Source of the DNA: Schleiferilactobacillus harbinensis DSM 16991
GTDB taxonomy: Bacteria > Bacillota > Bacilli > Lactobacillales > Lactobacillaceae
Assembly (NCBI RefSeq): GCF_000425885.1
Contig: NZ_AUEH01000019.1
Location: 14,743-51,854 of the forward strand
Length of the DNA stretch: 37,112 nt
Direction: 5' to 3'
Shown here: in pieces, positions 22,193 to 31,481 of the stretch
How the letters are laid out: every line of letters starts with the position of its first letter
Numbering within the stretch: position 1 is the stretch's first letter
Made by a program: the position numbers and the translations under genes
The notes under the pieces: generated by a model
What the model saw: only the letters and a program-made list of their open reading frames with translations
Database searches by the model: none
What the model was told of the DNA's origin: nothing

Positions 22193-23110
22193 TTAGGGCA
22201 AATCATTACCCGCCGCAAAGTAAATATCGTACCATTCCTGTTTCGTCAGCTTAATCCGATCAATATCAGCAATCTCCGCCAACCGTTCCGGATTCATCGT
22301 CCCGGCAATGACCTGCATATTCGCCGGAATCCGCAGAATCCAAGCGGCGGCCAAGGCATTAACGTTGCTGCCGTACTTCGCCGCCAATTCATGCAGCTTG
22401 TCGTTCAGCTTCGGGAACTTCGGGTTATCAATGAAGACACCCTCGAAGAAGCCGTACTGGTAAGGCGACCAGGCTTGAATCGTCATGTCGTGCAGTCGGC
22501 TGTATTCCAGAATGCCGCCATCGTGGTCCACGCTGCGGGGATCGGTCATATTGGTATGCATCCCGTAATCGATCATGCCGGTGTGCATGATGCTCAGCTG
22601 CAACTGGTTGGCAATGAGCTTCATCGGCACGGCCTGCTGCACCAGTGCCACCTGCATTGGATTAAAGTTCGATACGCCGAACTGCCGGACCTTGCCCTGA
22701 TTAAGTAATTGTAAGAAAGCTTCAGCGATTTCATCCGGCTCCATCAATGGATCTGGGCGGTGCAGCAGCAAGGAATCGACATAATCCAAGCCCATCCGTT
22801 CCAGTGAGCCGTTGACGGCTTCGATGATGTGGTCTTTCGAAAAATCGTAGCGTTTATCCGTAATCCCAACCTTGGTTTGAATGACCAGTTTTTCCCGGGG
22901 AACAGCCGCGATCTTCAAGGCCGCGCCGAATTTTTCTTCAGCTTTGCCCTGGCTGTAAACATCGGCGTTATCAAAGAAATTAATGCCGTGATCAATGGCG
23001 GTGGCGACCAGTTGGGCCGCGTCCGCGTCACTCTTCTTGGAGACCCGCATCAGGCCTAGGCCAATGGCCGAGGCCCGCAGGCCGCTGTGACCAATATTGA
23101 CATATTGCAA
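22193..23110 (-). CDS. Aldo/keto reductase (305 aa)
   Basis: TTG 23110 is used, with AGGAG (23124-23120) nine bases before it; the ATG seven bases downstream is in another frame. The TIM-barrel tetrad is present: Asp and Tyr in FFDNADVYSQG, Lys in VIQTKVGI, His in SLLLHRPDPLM. GVSNFNP and the C-terminal VIAGTMNPERL contribute to the NADP(H) site. Members of this branch (YdhF-like, AKR11/12 type) reduce aldehydes and ketones. The substrate is unknown. It stands alone with its own terminator. Confidence 0.93.
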   Translation of the reverse strand: MQYVNIGHSGLRASAIGLGLMRVSKKSDADAAQLVATAIDHGINFFDNADVYSQGKAEEKFGAALKIAAVPREKLVIQTKVGITDKRYDFSKDHIIEAVNGSLERMGLDYVDSLLLHRPDPLMEPDEIAEAFLQLLNQGKVRQFGVSNFNPMQVALVQQAVPMKLIANQLQLSIMHTGMIDYGMHTNMTDPRSVDHDGGILEYSRLHDMTIQAWSPYQYGFFEGVFIDNPKFPKLNDKLHELAAKYGSNVNALAAAWILRIPANMQVIAGTMNPERLAEIADIDRIKLTKQEWYDIYFAAGNDLP

Positions 23111-23198
23111 AAATATCCACTCCTAGGGTAAGCGGCGGTGGCCGCATTGTATTCGGTTACTTCCTAACCCTAGCACATTTTAGCGGTGGGAGAAAGAA

Positions 23199-24272
23199 CT
23201 AATCCGCCCGACGGACCACGGTTTTGATTACGGATTCAGGAATCGCGAGATCCGGCGGCACATCGTCCCAGAGATCCACCACGGTGCCGGTCAGCGTGTG
23301 GCCATTGGCGCCCACCGGTACGACTACCTGATCATCAATATCCAGATCGGGAATGTCGGTCTTGTAGGTGTACGGCTTGCCGCCGTGGTTGAAGGTCACC
23401 GCGACATAATACTCGGCCACTGCCGGCCCCAGCTGACGCCAGGCATTGGCACTTTCCCGCTGGGCGGCCGTGATGGCGGTGGTGACCAATTGCTTGAGCT
23501 GATGCCAGAAAGTGAGCATCGCTGGATCATCTGCGTCGGTCTGAACCACGATCTGCTCGTTTTCCGGATAGGTGAGGATAATACCGAACGCCGTGTCCGG
23601 GTCCACGGTGGTATCCAACCGCATCGTCGACAGATTGCCCAAAGGCGCCAGGACATCCGCCACTGCCGGGATCAGCGCTGTGACCAGACTGGCATTTTGG
23701 TAAGTTTCCGTATGGCTGGGCTGGGGGTCGGGGTAGCGGGTTGCCACGTACAGAGTTTGCTGGGCGGCGTCGATCAGGATGGTCTCTTGATAGATCGTGC
23801 TGCGGCTGAGGATGTCGCCTGCGCCTTGGAATTGGGGCAGATGCAAATCGGCGAAGCGGACGAAATCAAACTGCCAGCGCACCGGCGGTTGTAAATGACC
23901 GTTGGGCGCCAGTGCGGCCTGCCGCAGCAAGTCCACCAGGGCGGACCAATTTTGCGGATAGACGCTGTCGCCGGTCATGACGTGCTGGGCGCCGTCATCC
24001 TGATTCAAAGTCAACGTCCATTGTGTCCCAGCGGGGACCACCTGGCCCGGCTCCGGCGTATAGCGGTCGGCCCAATCCGGCAAATGCAGGGCAGCCAGCC
24101 GGGCCAGCCACTGGCGGGCATCGCTGCCAGTCAGCGTCTGGCCCACGGCCGGCTCGGCCTCAACAGTCTCGTTGGCCAGCGTGACCGTGACCGCCCCGGC
24201 GGTCATACGTGCCTGATAGACAGTCGGCGGACCGAATAAGCCGGCCAGGCGCAGTTCAATTTTCGTGATCAT
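23199..24272 (-). CDS. Protein of unknown function (357 aa)
   Basis: ATG 24272 follows GCGGAGGTG; an in-frame ATG 63 bases upstream lacks a site. No signal peptide or membrane helix is seen. The first two thirds are Gln/Ala/Thr-rich mixed strand-helix sequence with pieces such as IELRLAGLFGPPTVYQARM. The last 70 residues (NHGGKPYTYKTDIPDLDIDDQVVVPV, shortened here to its start HGGKPYTYKTDIPDL) resemble a small SH3-like barrel with a TGTVVDLWDD strand, seen at the ends of several unrelated Firmicutes proteins. The role is unknown. It diverges from the GH3 gene across a 98-base gap. Confidence 0.75.
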   Translation of the reverse strand: MITKIELRLAGLFGPPTVYQARMTAGAVTVTLANETVEAEPAVGQTLTGSDARQWLARLAALHLPDWADRYTPEPGQVVPAGTQWTLTLNQDDGAQHVMTGDSVYPQNWSALVDLLRQAALAPNGHLQPPVRWQFDFVRFADLHLPQFQGAGDILSRSTIYQETILIDAAQQTLYVATRYPDPQPSHTETYQNASLVTALIPAVADVLAPLGNLSTMRLDTTVDPDTAFGIILTYPENEQIVVQTDADDPAMLTFWHQLKQLVTTAITAAQRESANAWRQLGPAVAEYYVAVTFNHGGKPYTYKTDIPDLDIDDQVVVPVGANGHTLTGTVVDLWDDVPPDLAIPESVIKTVVRRAD

Positions 24273-24337
24273 CGCGTTCACCTCCGCGTTTACTTCCCAC
24301 ATCAAGCCTAGTTTATCACGAAAGCGGATTCCCACGG

Positions 24338-24343
24338 TATAAT
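24338..24343 (+). promoter_or_regulatory. -10 element of the GH3 gene
   Basis: A perfect TATAAT, 28 bases before the ATG at 24371; the -35 region is weak. A transcript start near 24350 would leave a leader of about 20 bases. Confidence 0.5.
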
Positions 24344-24370
24344 GGAACTAACGAACTGGGGGAATGTGGC

Positions 24371-26716
24371 ATGTTAGGTAAGAAAAAAGAATATCCAGTA
24401 CCAAACGCGTATGGTTTAACACCGGCCGAGCAAGTCAAACTCACATCCGGTGCTGATTTTTGGGGCACCGAGGAATTTCCGGCCGCCAATATTCCGCGCT
24501 TCCGCATGAGCGATGGGCCCCACGGGCTGCGGTTTCAACCGGGGGCCGGGGACCACTTAGGCATCAATGCCAGCGAGCCGAGTACCGCTTTTCCCACCGG
24601 CAGTGCCTTGGCCTGTACCTGGGACCCGGCATTAGTGGTCAAAATGGGTCAGGCCATCGGCCAAGAAGCCCGCTCGCTCCACGTTGATATGGTCCTCGGG
24701 CCCGGGGTGAACATTAAGCGCAACCCGCTGTGCGGCCGGAACTTCGAATATTTTAGTGAGGATCCGCATCTGGCGGGGAAATTGGCTGCCGGGTGGATCG
24801 ACGGCATTCAGGGTGCGGGCGTTGGTGCGTGCCTTAAACATTTCGCCGCCAATAACCAGGAGGATGATCGTCTGCGCTCCGATTCCCTGGTGGATCCGAT
24901 TGCTTTGCATGAACTCTACCTGGAGGCCTTCCGTATTGCCGTGATTGAGTCCCAGCCGGAGGGCGTGATGTGTTCCTACAACCGGATCAACGGGACGTAT
25001 GCCAGCGATAATGCGTACCTATTGAGTACGGTCCTGCGCCGGCAGTGGGGCTTCAAGGGTGCCGTCATCACGGATTGGGGCGCCCTGAATGACAAAGTTA
25101 AGGCGCTGAATGCGGGGACCGATTTAGAAATGCCCGGCGATAAGCATATGTTCGATCAGCAGGCCTTGGCCGGATTAGCGGCCGGTCAGCTGAAACCGGA
25201 AGCCTTGACCCGAGCGGTGGCGAAGATCGCTCAACTGGCTCAGAAGCAACGGCCGGCGTTCACCGGCGATCGGGCGCAGCTGCTCCGAGAGAATGCCCGG
25301 CTGGCCGAACACATTGAAGAACAGGCCGCCGTCTTGTTGAAAAACGACCACACTATTTTACCGTTGCAGCCCAGCGATCGAATTCTGGTGGTGGGCGAGA
25401 TGGCTGACGCGACCCGCTATCAAGGGGCTGGATCATCCCATATCAATGCCGCGGAAGCCGTGTCGATTCTTCAAGGCCTGGATGCCGCCCACGTTGCCTA
25501 TACTTATCAAAACGGTGCGGATCAAGCGGCAACTCTGGCCGCTGCCCGCACCGCCGAGTCTGAAGGCTTCGATCGCCAAACCATGGCGCTGCCCCAGGAC
25601 CAGAACAACTTGATCTCCGCGATTGCCGCGGTCAATCCCCGGGTCGTCGTGCTGCTGGTCGCCGGGGCGCCGGTTGAACTGCCCTGGGCAGACCAGGTCC
25701 AAGGCCTGCTGAACTTATATCTCGGCGGCGAACGCGTCGGCACGGCCGCCCAGCACCTGCTCTACGGCACCGCGACGCCCAGCGGCAAACTGGCCGAAAC
25801 CTACCCGCTGCATTACCGGGATGTTCCGTCCAGTGCGCTGTATAACCAGAACAACGGGTCGGTGGGTTACGCGGAAAGTGTCTATGTCGGCTACCGGTAT
25901 TACGATAAAGCCCAAGTACCGGTCCGTTTCCCGTTCGGCTACGGGCTGAGTTATACCACCTTCGCCGTCACCAATGTCCACCTGGACCAGGCCAGCATTA
26001 GCCCTCAGGGGACCATCCGCGTGACCGCCACTGTTAAGAACACCGGTGACCGGGCCGGTGCTGAAGTGGTCCAGGCCTATGTGGGCAATGACCCGGACGC
26101 CGCGTTGACGCCGCTTAAGACACTGCAAAGCTTCGCCAAAGTCGCGTTGACTCCAGGCGAGGAAAAGACGATCACGCTGGCATTGCCTGCCCAAGCTTTC
26201 AGCGAATGGGACGATGCCCAGCAAGCCTACGTTTTACCGACTGGCACGAGAACCGTCATCGTCGCCACCAGTGCGGCGGCCGCCGATATCATTACGACAC
26301 TGCCCGTCACGCTCCAAGGTGCCGCTGCCAGTACCCGGCCGACCCAAGTGCCGGCATGGTACCGCCAGCCCCAGGGCTTGCCCAGCCTGACCGATTTCAC
26401 AGCGATGAGCGGCCTGACGGTCACCCCGGTACGTACGCCGCAGCCCGGCGAGTATACGCCGTACAATACCCCCCGGGAGATGAGCCGGACATCCTGGGCG
26501 GTGCGTCAAGTCACCGACGCCATCGAAAAGAAACTGGTCGGCACGACGCAGCCCACAAGTGTCGAGGACCGCTTTATGCAGACAATTCTCCTCGACACGC
26601 CCATCATTCGCCTGGCCCAGCAATCCAGCGGGTCCTTCCCGTTACCTTTGGTCAATCGGCTGGTCGCCTTGGCCAACCGCCACTATACCGGCCTGGTGAC
26701 TGGGCATCGCTGGTGA
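24371..26716 (+). CDS. Glycoside hydrolase family 3, beta-glucosidase-like (781 aa)
   Basis: ATG 24371 follows TGGGGGA. Domain order is the standard three-part GH3: an N-terminal barrel (MSDGPHGLR, GPGVNIKRNPLCGRNFEYFSEDP, LKHFAANNQE), the nucleophile Asp235 in VITDWGA, an alpha/beta domain (about 300-500; VVGEMADATRYQGAGSSH), and a fibronectin-III-like domain (about 515-640; YGLSYTTFAV). A further 130-residue C-terminal extension is present. There is no signal peptide, so it acts in the cytoplasm on imported disaccharides or glycosides. No sugar transporter or regulator is adjacent. Confidence 0.95.
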   Translation: MLGKKKEYPVPNAYGLTPAEQVKLTSGADFWGTEEFPAANIPRFRMSDGPHGLRFQPGAGDHLGINASEPSTAFPTGSALACTWDPALVVKMGQAIGQEARSLHVDMVLGPGVNIKRNPLCGRNFEYFSEDPHLAGKLAAGWIDGIQGAGVGACLKHFAANNQEDDRLRSDSLVDPIALHELYLEAFRIAVIESQPEGVMCSYNRINGTYASDNAYLLSTVLRRQWGFKGAVITDWGALNDKVKALNAGTDLEMPGDKHMFDQQALAGLAAGQLKPEALTRAVAKIAQLAQKQRPAFTGDRAQLLRENARLAEHIEEQAAVLLKNDHTILPLQPSDRILVVGEMADATRYQGAGSSHINAAEAVSILQGLDAAHVAYTYQNGADQAATLAAARTAESEGFDRQTMALPQDQNNLISAIAAVNPRVVVLLVAGAPVELPWADQVQGLLNLYLGGERVGTAAQHLLYGTATPSGKLAETYPLHYRDVPSSALYNQNNGSVGYAESVYVGYRYYDKAQVPVRFPFGYGLSYTTFAVTNVHLDQASISPQGTIRVTATVKNTGDRAGAEVVQAYVGNDPDAALTPLKTLQSFAKVALTPGEEKTITLALPAQAFSEWDDAQQAYVLPTGTRTVIVATSAAAADIITTLPVTLQGAAASTRPTQVPAWYRQPQGLPSLTDFTAMSGLTVTPVRTPQPGEYTPYNTPREMSRTSWAVRQVTDAIEKKLVGTTQPTSVEDRFMQTILLDTPIIRLAQQSSGSFPLPLVNRLVALANRHYTGLVTGHRW

Positions 26717-26723
26717 TTTGCCC

Positions 26724-26749
26724 AAAAAGACGCTTCGGCGCCTTTTTTT
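26724..26749 (+). terminator. Terminator of the GH3 gene
   Basis: AAAAAGACGC and GCGCCTTTTT pair around a TTCG tetraloop with one A-C mismatch, followed by more T. Confidence 0.8.
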
Positions 26750-26766
26750 GGCCTGTCTATCTCCGC

Positions 26767-26772
26767 TATAAT
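26767..26772 (+). promoter_or_regulatory. -10 element of the polyphosphate operon
   Basis: A perfect TATAAT, 37 bases before the ppx1 ATG; only a T-rich terminator tail occupies the -35 position. Confidence 0.45.
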
Positions 26773-26808
26773 AGGGGTGATTATGGAATCATGAAGGGAG
26801 CAAACGTC

Positions 26809-28356
26809 ATGGCAAAAGGAACAGGCATCATCGGCTTCGTGGTGATTGGTGCCCAGGCGGTCTTCATCCGCGCAGTCGATCGAAAGATGCACGTGGTGGA
26901 AAGCGCGCAGACCGATGTGGATATCGGGGAGGATATTTTCACCAACCAGCGGATCCAGCCAGCTACGGTCAATCGGGTCACCGAGGTGCTGAACCAGGCC
27001 AAGCTGCTGTTCGCCGGGGTCGGGGCCGAGGCGGTGCACGTCGTCGCCACCCATTCCGTCGCTGAAGCCGCCAACGCCGAATTTGTCCGTGAACAGCTCC
27101 AAGATCGGACCGGTCACGATATTATTTTTGTGAATCAGAGTCAGGAATCATTGTATCGAAATCTCGCGACGGACGCGTTTTTGCCGAATTTCAAGGAAAT
27201 TATTAAAACGGCGGCGATTTTGGTCGATATTTCTTCCGGCAGTGTGGAATTGACCTTCTACCGCGACCGCCAGTTTATTTTCTCCCGCACGCTGAAACTC
27301 GGGCCGCTTCGGGTCTTTGAAGTGATGCGGGACGTCAAGCGGCATGTGCCGAATTACGATGAGGTCTTGCAGGACTACATCAACAGCCAGATCCGGGACT
27401 TCACCCGGATGCTGCCGGTGGACGGGGATTATCCGACCATGATCGTCATGGGCTCGGCGCTATCGATTATGGAACATCTGGTGCCGGCGGGGAAACGAAA
27501 CACGCTGATGCAAGTGGCCGATTTCAACGACTTCTATGGTAAAGTGGTGCACAGCAGCGATCAGTATCTGCGGGCTCATTATCAACTGGCCGATTCGGAC
27601 ATGGCGCAGGTCCAACCGGTATTGTTATTAGTGCATCAAATGCAGGAGTTTTTCCATACCACTCAGTTGGACATTACCAATCTGAAATTAGTCGACGGGC
27701 TGGCGGTGATTTATGCGCTGCGCCAAAGCAATGCCAAACTGCTGATCAAGCCGGAAGAGCAGATCATCCGCTCCGCCCTGGCCTTATCTGATCGGTACCA
27801 GGTCGACACCGCCCACCGCAAGCAGGTCACAACCTTTGCCCTGCAATTGTTTGACCGGCTGCGCAAGCTCCACGGACTGGACAAGCGGGAGCGGTTATTG
27901 TTGGAAATTGCCGCGACGCTGAACGACATCGGCAGTTTCGTGGACGTCCACGAGCATTACCGCCACTCGGATTATCTCATTCAAGCCTCTGAGATCCTGG
28001 GCTTGTCCACCGAGGAACAGCAAATGGTCGGCACGATCACCCGCTTCCACAGCACCGATTCGCCGAGTATTGAGGAGCTGCAAGAGTCGCCGCTGCCCAA
28101 TACCAAGCGCATGGTGGTCGCCAAACTCGCGGCGCTACTGCGTCTGGCCGATGCCATGGATGTGTCGCGGCAGCAGAAAATCAGTAAGATCGCGGTGTCG
28201 GTGAAACCAACAACGGTCCAGATCACCGCCACCAGCACGGATGATATTGAATTGGAAAAATGGTCCTTTGCCAACCGGGCGGATTTCTTCGCCGAAGTGT
28301 ACGGGATTACAGCAGAATTGAAAGGAAAAGGTCAATATGGACTTGGCAAAGCCTGA
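26809..28356 (+). CDS. Ppx/GppA-like protein with HD-type C-terminal domain; degenerate phosphatase half (515 aa)
   Basis: ATG 26809 follows AAGGGAG. Residues 1-300 have the actin-like Ppx/GppA fold, but the phosphate-binding motifs are altered. The first motif, normally DLGSNSVR, reads VVIGAQAVFIR; the catalytic-Glu loop ISGEQEA reads VNQSQES; and DxGGGSxE reads DISSGSVEL. Residues 320-480 form a helical HD-like domain (HRKQVTTFALQLFDRL, LLEIAATLNDIGSFVDVHEH, LLRLADAMD). The HD signature is partial (LNDIG for HDIG). It heads a ppx1-ppk-ppx2 operon and overlaps ppk by 20 bases. A regulatory or non-classical hydrolase role is inferred. Confidence 0.82.
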   Translation: MAKGTGIIGFVVIGAQAVFIRAVDRKMHVVESAQTDVDIGEDIFTNQRIQPATVNRVTEVLNQAKLLFAGVGAEAVHVVATHSVAEAANAEFVREQLQDRTGHDIIFVNQSQESLYRNLATDAFLPNFKEIIKTAAILVDISSGSVELTFYRDRQFIFSRTLKLGPLRVFEVMRDVKRHVPNYDEVLQDYINSQIRDFTRMLPVDGDYPTMIVMGSALSIMEHLVPAGKRNTLMQVADFNDFYGKVVHSSDQYLRAHYQLADSDMAQVQPVLLLVHQMQEFFHTTQLDITNLKLVDGLAVIYALRQSNAKLLIKPEEQIIRSALALSDRYQVDTAHRKQVTTFALQLFDRLRKLHGLDKRERLLLEIAATLNDIGSFVDVHEHYRHSDYLIQASEILGLSTEEQQMVGTITRFHSTDSPSIEELQESPLPNTKRMVVAKLAALLRLADAMDVSRQQKISKIAVSVKPTTVQITATSTDDIELEKWSFANRADFFAEVYGITAELKGKGQYGLGKA

Positions 28357-30502
28357 GTATTTCTTTAATCGTGAATTATCGTGGCTCGACTTCAATTCCC
28401 GAGTCTTGGAAGAGTCGCGGGATAAGGATAACCCTTTACTGGAGCGGGTGCGCTTCTTAGCCATCACCCAAAGCAATCTGGATGAGTTCTTCAATATCCG
28501 GGTGGCCTCCCTGCACAAGATGGTGCGGGTGGGGTACACTGGGACGGATGCCGCGGGCTTAACGCCCCAAGCGCAATTGGCCGGGATCAGCGAAAAGACC
28601 CATGCGATGGTGGAGAAACAGTACACCACTTTGAACCGGTCGCTGCTGCCGAAATTGGCCGAAGCCGATATTCACCTGCTGCACTTTGCAGACATGCGTC
28701 CGGCCCAAGTTGACTTCGTGGATAACTATTTCCACCAAACCGTGATGCCGGTCCTGACCCCGTTAGCCGTGGACGTGTCCCGGCCGTTCCCCTTCATCGC
28801 CAATAACACGCTGAACATCGCGCTGCGCCTGGCCAAGAAGAACAGCAAGAAGGACAAATCCTTTGCGCTGATGCAGGTACCGGATGTCTTTCCCCGGGTG
28901 GTCAAACTCCCCGGCGGCGACAATGTCTTCATTCTGCTGGAAGAAGTCATCAAGCATTATATGGATGAACTCTTCGTCGGCTTCAGCATCAAGGCCATGG
29001 GCCTGTTCCGCCTGACCCGGGACATGGATCTGGACGTGGAAGAAGAGGATGCCTCCGATTTAATGAAAGAAATCGAGAAGCAGCTGAAGAAACGCGAGCG
29101 GGGCGGCGTGATGCGCATCGAGATCGATGCCGACATGGACGACCGGCTGGTGAAGCGGCTGACCAAGGAATTGAACTTGACTCCGGATAGTATTTATCCG
29201 GTCAATGGGCCGATCAACCTGAAGTTCCTCGGCCAATTGATCAAGGCCATCAGCGGGCACCGGGATCTGCTTTTCCCGAGCTTCACCCCCTACGAGCCGG
29301 CACCGTTGACTGAACACAGTATGTTCTCTCTGATCGCCCAGCATGATATTTTTGTTCACCACCCCTACGATTCCTTCGCGCCGGTGGTCAACTTCATTAA
29401 GCAGGCGGCCGAAGATCCCCAGACACTGGCCATTAAGATGACCCTCTACCGGGTATCGTCCCATTCCCCAATCATTACCTATCTGAAGCAGGCGGCGCAA
29501 AACGGCAAGCAGGTCACCGTGCTGGTGGAACTCAAGGCCCGCTTCGATGAAGAGAATAACGTGCACTGGGCTAACGAGCTGGAACGGGCCGGGTGTCACG
29601 TAATCTATGGTCTGGTTGGCTTGAAGACCCACTGTAAGCTGACCTTGATCATTCGGCAGGAAGAAAACGGCATTCGCCGGTACATGCACATGGGTACCGG
29701 GAACTACAACGACGTGACCGCTCGGCTGTACACTGACATGGGTCTGTTCACGGCCGACGTGGACATGGGTCTGGACGCGTCGAACATCTTCAACATGCTC
29801 TCCGGCTTCTCTGAGCCGCCATATTTCCACAAGCTGGTGATTGCCCCCATTGGTATCCGCAAGTTCTTGCACGAGCAGATCGATGACGAAATCGCCAATG
29901 CCCGGGCAGGGAAGAAAGCCTTCATTCAAATGAAGATGAATTCTTTGTCTGATACAGATATGATTGAGAAGCTGTACGAAGCCAGCGCCGCGGGGGTCGA
30001 GGTTCATCTGCTGGTCCGCGGCATTTGCAACCTGCGGCCCGGCATCCCGGGAATCAGCGACAATATCACGGTGCATTCCATCGTTGGCCGCTTCCTGGAG
30101 CACAGCCGGATCTACTATTTCTACGCCGATGGAGAAGAGCATGTCTTCCTGTCCAGCGCCGACTTGATGAACCGCAATCTGTCCCGCCGGGTCGAACTGC
30201 TCTTCCCGCTGCTGGTGGACGCGGTGCGTCAGCAAGCCATCAACATTTATAACATTCTATGGGACGACACGGTGAAGACCCGGGTCCTGCACAACGACGG
30301 CACGTGGACCCACGTGGACGGCCGCGGCCTGCCCCGGCTCAACGCCCAGGAATACCTGCTGGCCCACGCGCAATCCATTGCCGATACGCTTTGGCCAGAA
30401 CTCGAAACCGAGAAGAAACGGGTGGACGATGAGTCGCCTCGCCAGTTCATTCCATTGATGAGTGATCCAAGCAAGGATGACGATTCAGGAAAGAAGGATT
30501 AG
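28337..30502 (+). CDS. ppk: Polyphosphate kinase PPK1 (721 aa)
   Basis: ATG 28337 lies inside the end of ppx1, preceded by AAAGGAAAAGG. The N-terminal domain opens with YFFNRELSWLDFNSRVLEES. The two catalytic phospholipase-D-like domains carry the phosphorylated-His candidate His451 in RYMHMGTGNYND and His589 in FLEHSRIYYF (equivalents of His435 and His592 in E. coli). The nucleotide-binding region near SDTDMIEKLYEAS is present. The length is that of typical PPK1. It transfers the gamma phosphate of ATP to polyphosphate reversibly and is membrane-associated. It sits between two Ppx/GppA genes, so synthesis and breakdown are co-expressed. Confidence 0.97.
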   Translation: MDLAKPEYFFNRELSWLDFNSRVLEESRDKDNPLLERVRFLAITQSNLDEFFNIRVASLHKMVRVGYTGTDAAGLTPQAQLAGISEKTHAMVEKQYTTLNRSLLPKLAEADIHLLHFADMRPAQVDFVDNYFHQTVMPVLTPLAVDVSRPFPFIANNTLNIALRLAKKNSKKDKSFALMQVPDVFPRVVKLPGGDNVFILLEEVIKHYMDELFVGFSIKAMGLFRLTRDMDLDVEEEDASDLMKEIEKQLKKRERGGVMRIEIDADMDDRLVKRLTKELNLTPDSIYPVNGPINLKFLGQLIKAISGHRDLLFPSFTPYEPAPLTEHSMFSLIAQHDIFVHHPYDSFAPVVNFIKQAAEDPQTLAIKMTLYRVSSHSPIITYLKQAAQNGKQVTVLVELKARFDEENNVHWANELERAGCHVIYGLVGLKTHCKLTLIIRQEENGIRRYMHMGTGNYNDVTARLYTDMGLFTADVDMGLDASNIFNMLSGFSEPPYFHKLVIAPIGIRKFLHEQIDDEIANARAGKKAFIQMKMNSLSDTDMIEKLYEASAAGVEVHLLVRGICNLRPGIPGISDNITVHSIVGRFLEHSRIYYFYADGEEHVFLSSADLMNRNLSRRVELLFPLLVDAVRQQAINIYNILWDDTVKTRVLHNDGTWTHVDGRGLPRLNAQEYLLAHAQSIADTLWPELETEKKRVDDESPRQFIPLMSDPSKDDDSGKKD

Positions 30503-31429
30503 ATGGAAAATCTAGCTGTGATTGACCTGGGCTCCAACTCGGTGCGCATGACGATCACTGAGATTCAAGATGATCGGACGACCAAAGTGGTGGCCGAGGA
30601 GAAAGAAATGGTCCGCCTGTCCGAAGGGATGGGCCCAGAAAAGATTCTCCAAGAAGAAGCCATGGCCCGCACGATTGAAGCAGTGAAAAAGTTTGCGGCC
30701 ACTTTCCGCAAGCTGCCCAATGTGCACCTCAAGGCGATGGCGACGGCGGCGACCCGCCAAGCCAAGAACCAGTCCGACTTTTTGACTCGGCTGACGAAGG
30801 AAACCGGCGTCACCGTGAAAGTGATCAGCGGCGAGCAGGAGGCCTACTATGACTACTTGGGCGTCACTAATACTTTGCCGGTGGTCAATGCCGTCATCAT
30901 GGACACTGGCGGGGCGAGTATCGAATTGATCTTCATGATTCAACGCCATGTCCAGAATCTGATCAGTATTCCCATGGGTTCGGTGAGTCTGACAGAAAGT
31001 TATCTGGACCCGGAGCACATCACCGCCCCAGCACTGTTCAAGATGACCACCGCCATGGACCGGCTGTACAATGAGATCTGGTGGCTGGACAAGGCAAAGA
31101 ACCTGCCGATTATTGCCCTGGGCGGTTCCAACCGAACATTGGCCAAGATCGAACGGCGGGCAGACAAGACGCCGCATTTTGAAAAGATCCACGGTTTCCG
31201 GATGAGTACCGACCAAGTGAATCGCGTGTTCAGCAACGTCATCGGAGCTGATTTGGAAGAGCGGAAAGAAATCCCCGGATTGAGCAAAGACCGGGCCGAT
31301 ATCATCGTCGGCGGCATGGTGCCCATCGTCAAGCTCATGCGGTTCTTAGATTCCGACCGCATCACCTTTTCCCAGAGCGGTCTGCGGGAAGGCGTGCTGT
31401 ACGAGCGGTTGCAAGAATTGCAGCTGTAA
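30503..31429 (+). CDS. ppx: Exopolyphosphatase, Ppx/GppA family (308 aa)
   Basis: The ATG follows the ppk stop directly (TAGATG), with AGGAAAGAAGG upstream inside ppk. All motifs are intact: VIDLGSNSVRM (residues 6-16), the catalytic Glu loop ISGEQEAYYDYLGV near 110, MDTGGASIELIF near 133, and ALGGSNRTLAKI near 215. It is the short form without the C-terminal HD region. It cleaves terminal phosphate from polyphosphate, or pppGpp in GppA-type members. It completes the operon; a perfect terminator follows. Confidence 0.94.
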   Translation: MENLAVIDLGSNSVRMTITEIQDDRTTKVVAEEKEMVRLSEGMGPEKILQEEAMARTIEAVKKFAATFRKLPNVHLKAMATAATRQAKNQSDFLTRLTKETGVTVKVISGEQEAYYDYLGVTNTLPVVNAVIMDTGGASIELIFMIQRHVQNLISIPMGSVSLTESYLDPEHITAPALFKMTTAMDRLYNEIWWLDKAKNLPIIALGGSNRTLAKIERRADKTPHFEKIHGFRMSTDQVNRVFSNVIGADLEERKEIPGLSKDRADIIVGGMVPIVKLMRFLDSDRITFSQSGLREGVLYERLQELQL

Positions 31430-31433
31430 TGCC

Positions 31434-31470
31434 AAAGATGCACCCGCCCGAATCGGCTGGGTGCATCTTT
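31434..31470. terminator. Bidirectional terminator after ppx
   Basis: AAAGATGCACCC (31434-31445) pairs perfectly with GGGTGCATCTTT (31459-31470). It serves the polyphosphate operon and the convergent reductase gene. Confidence 0.92.
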
Positions 31471-31481
31471 TGTATCCATGG

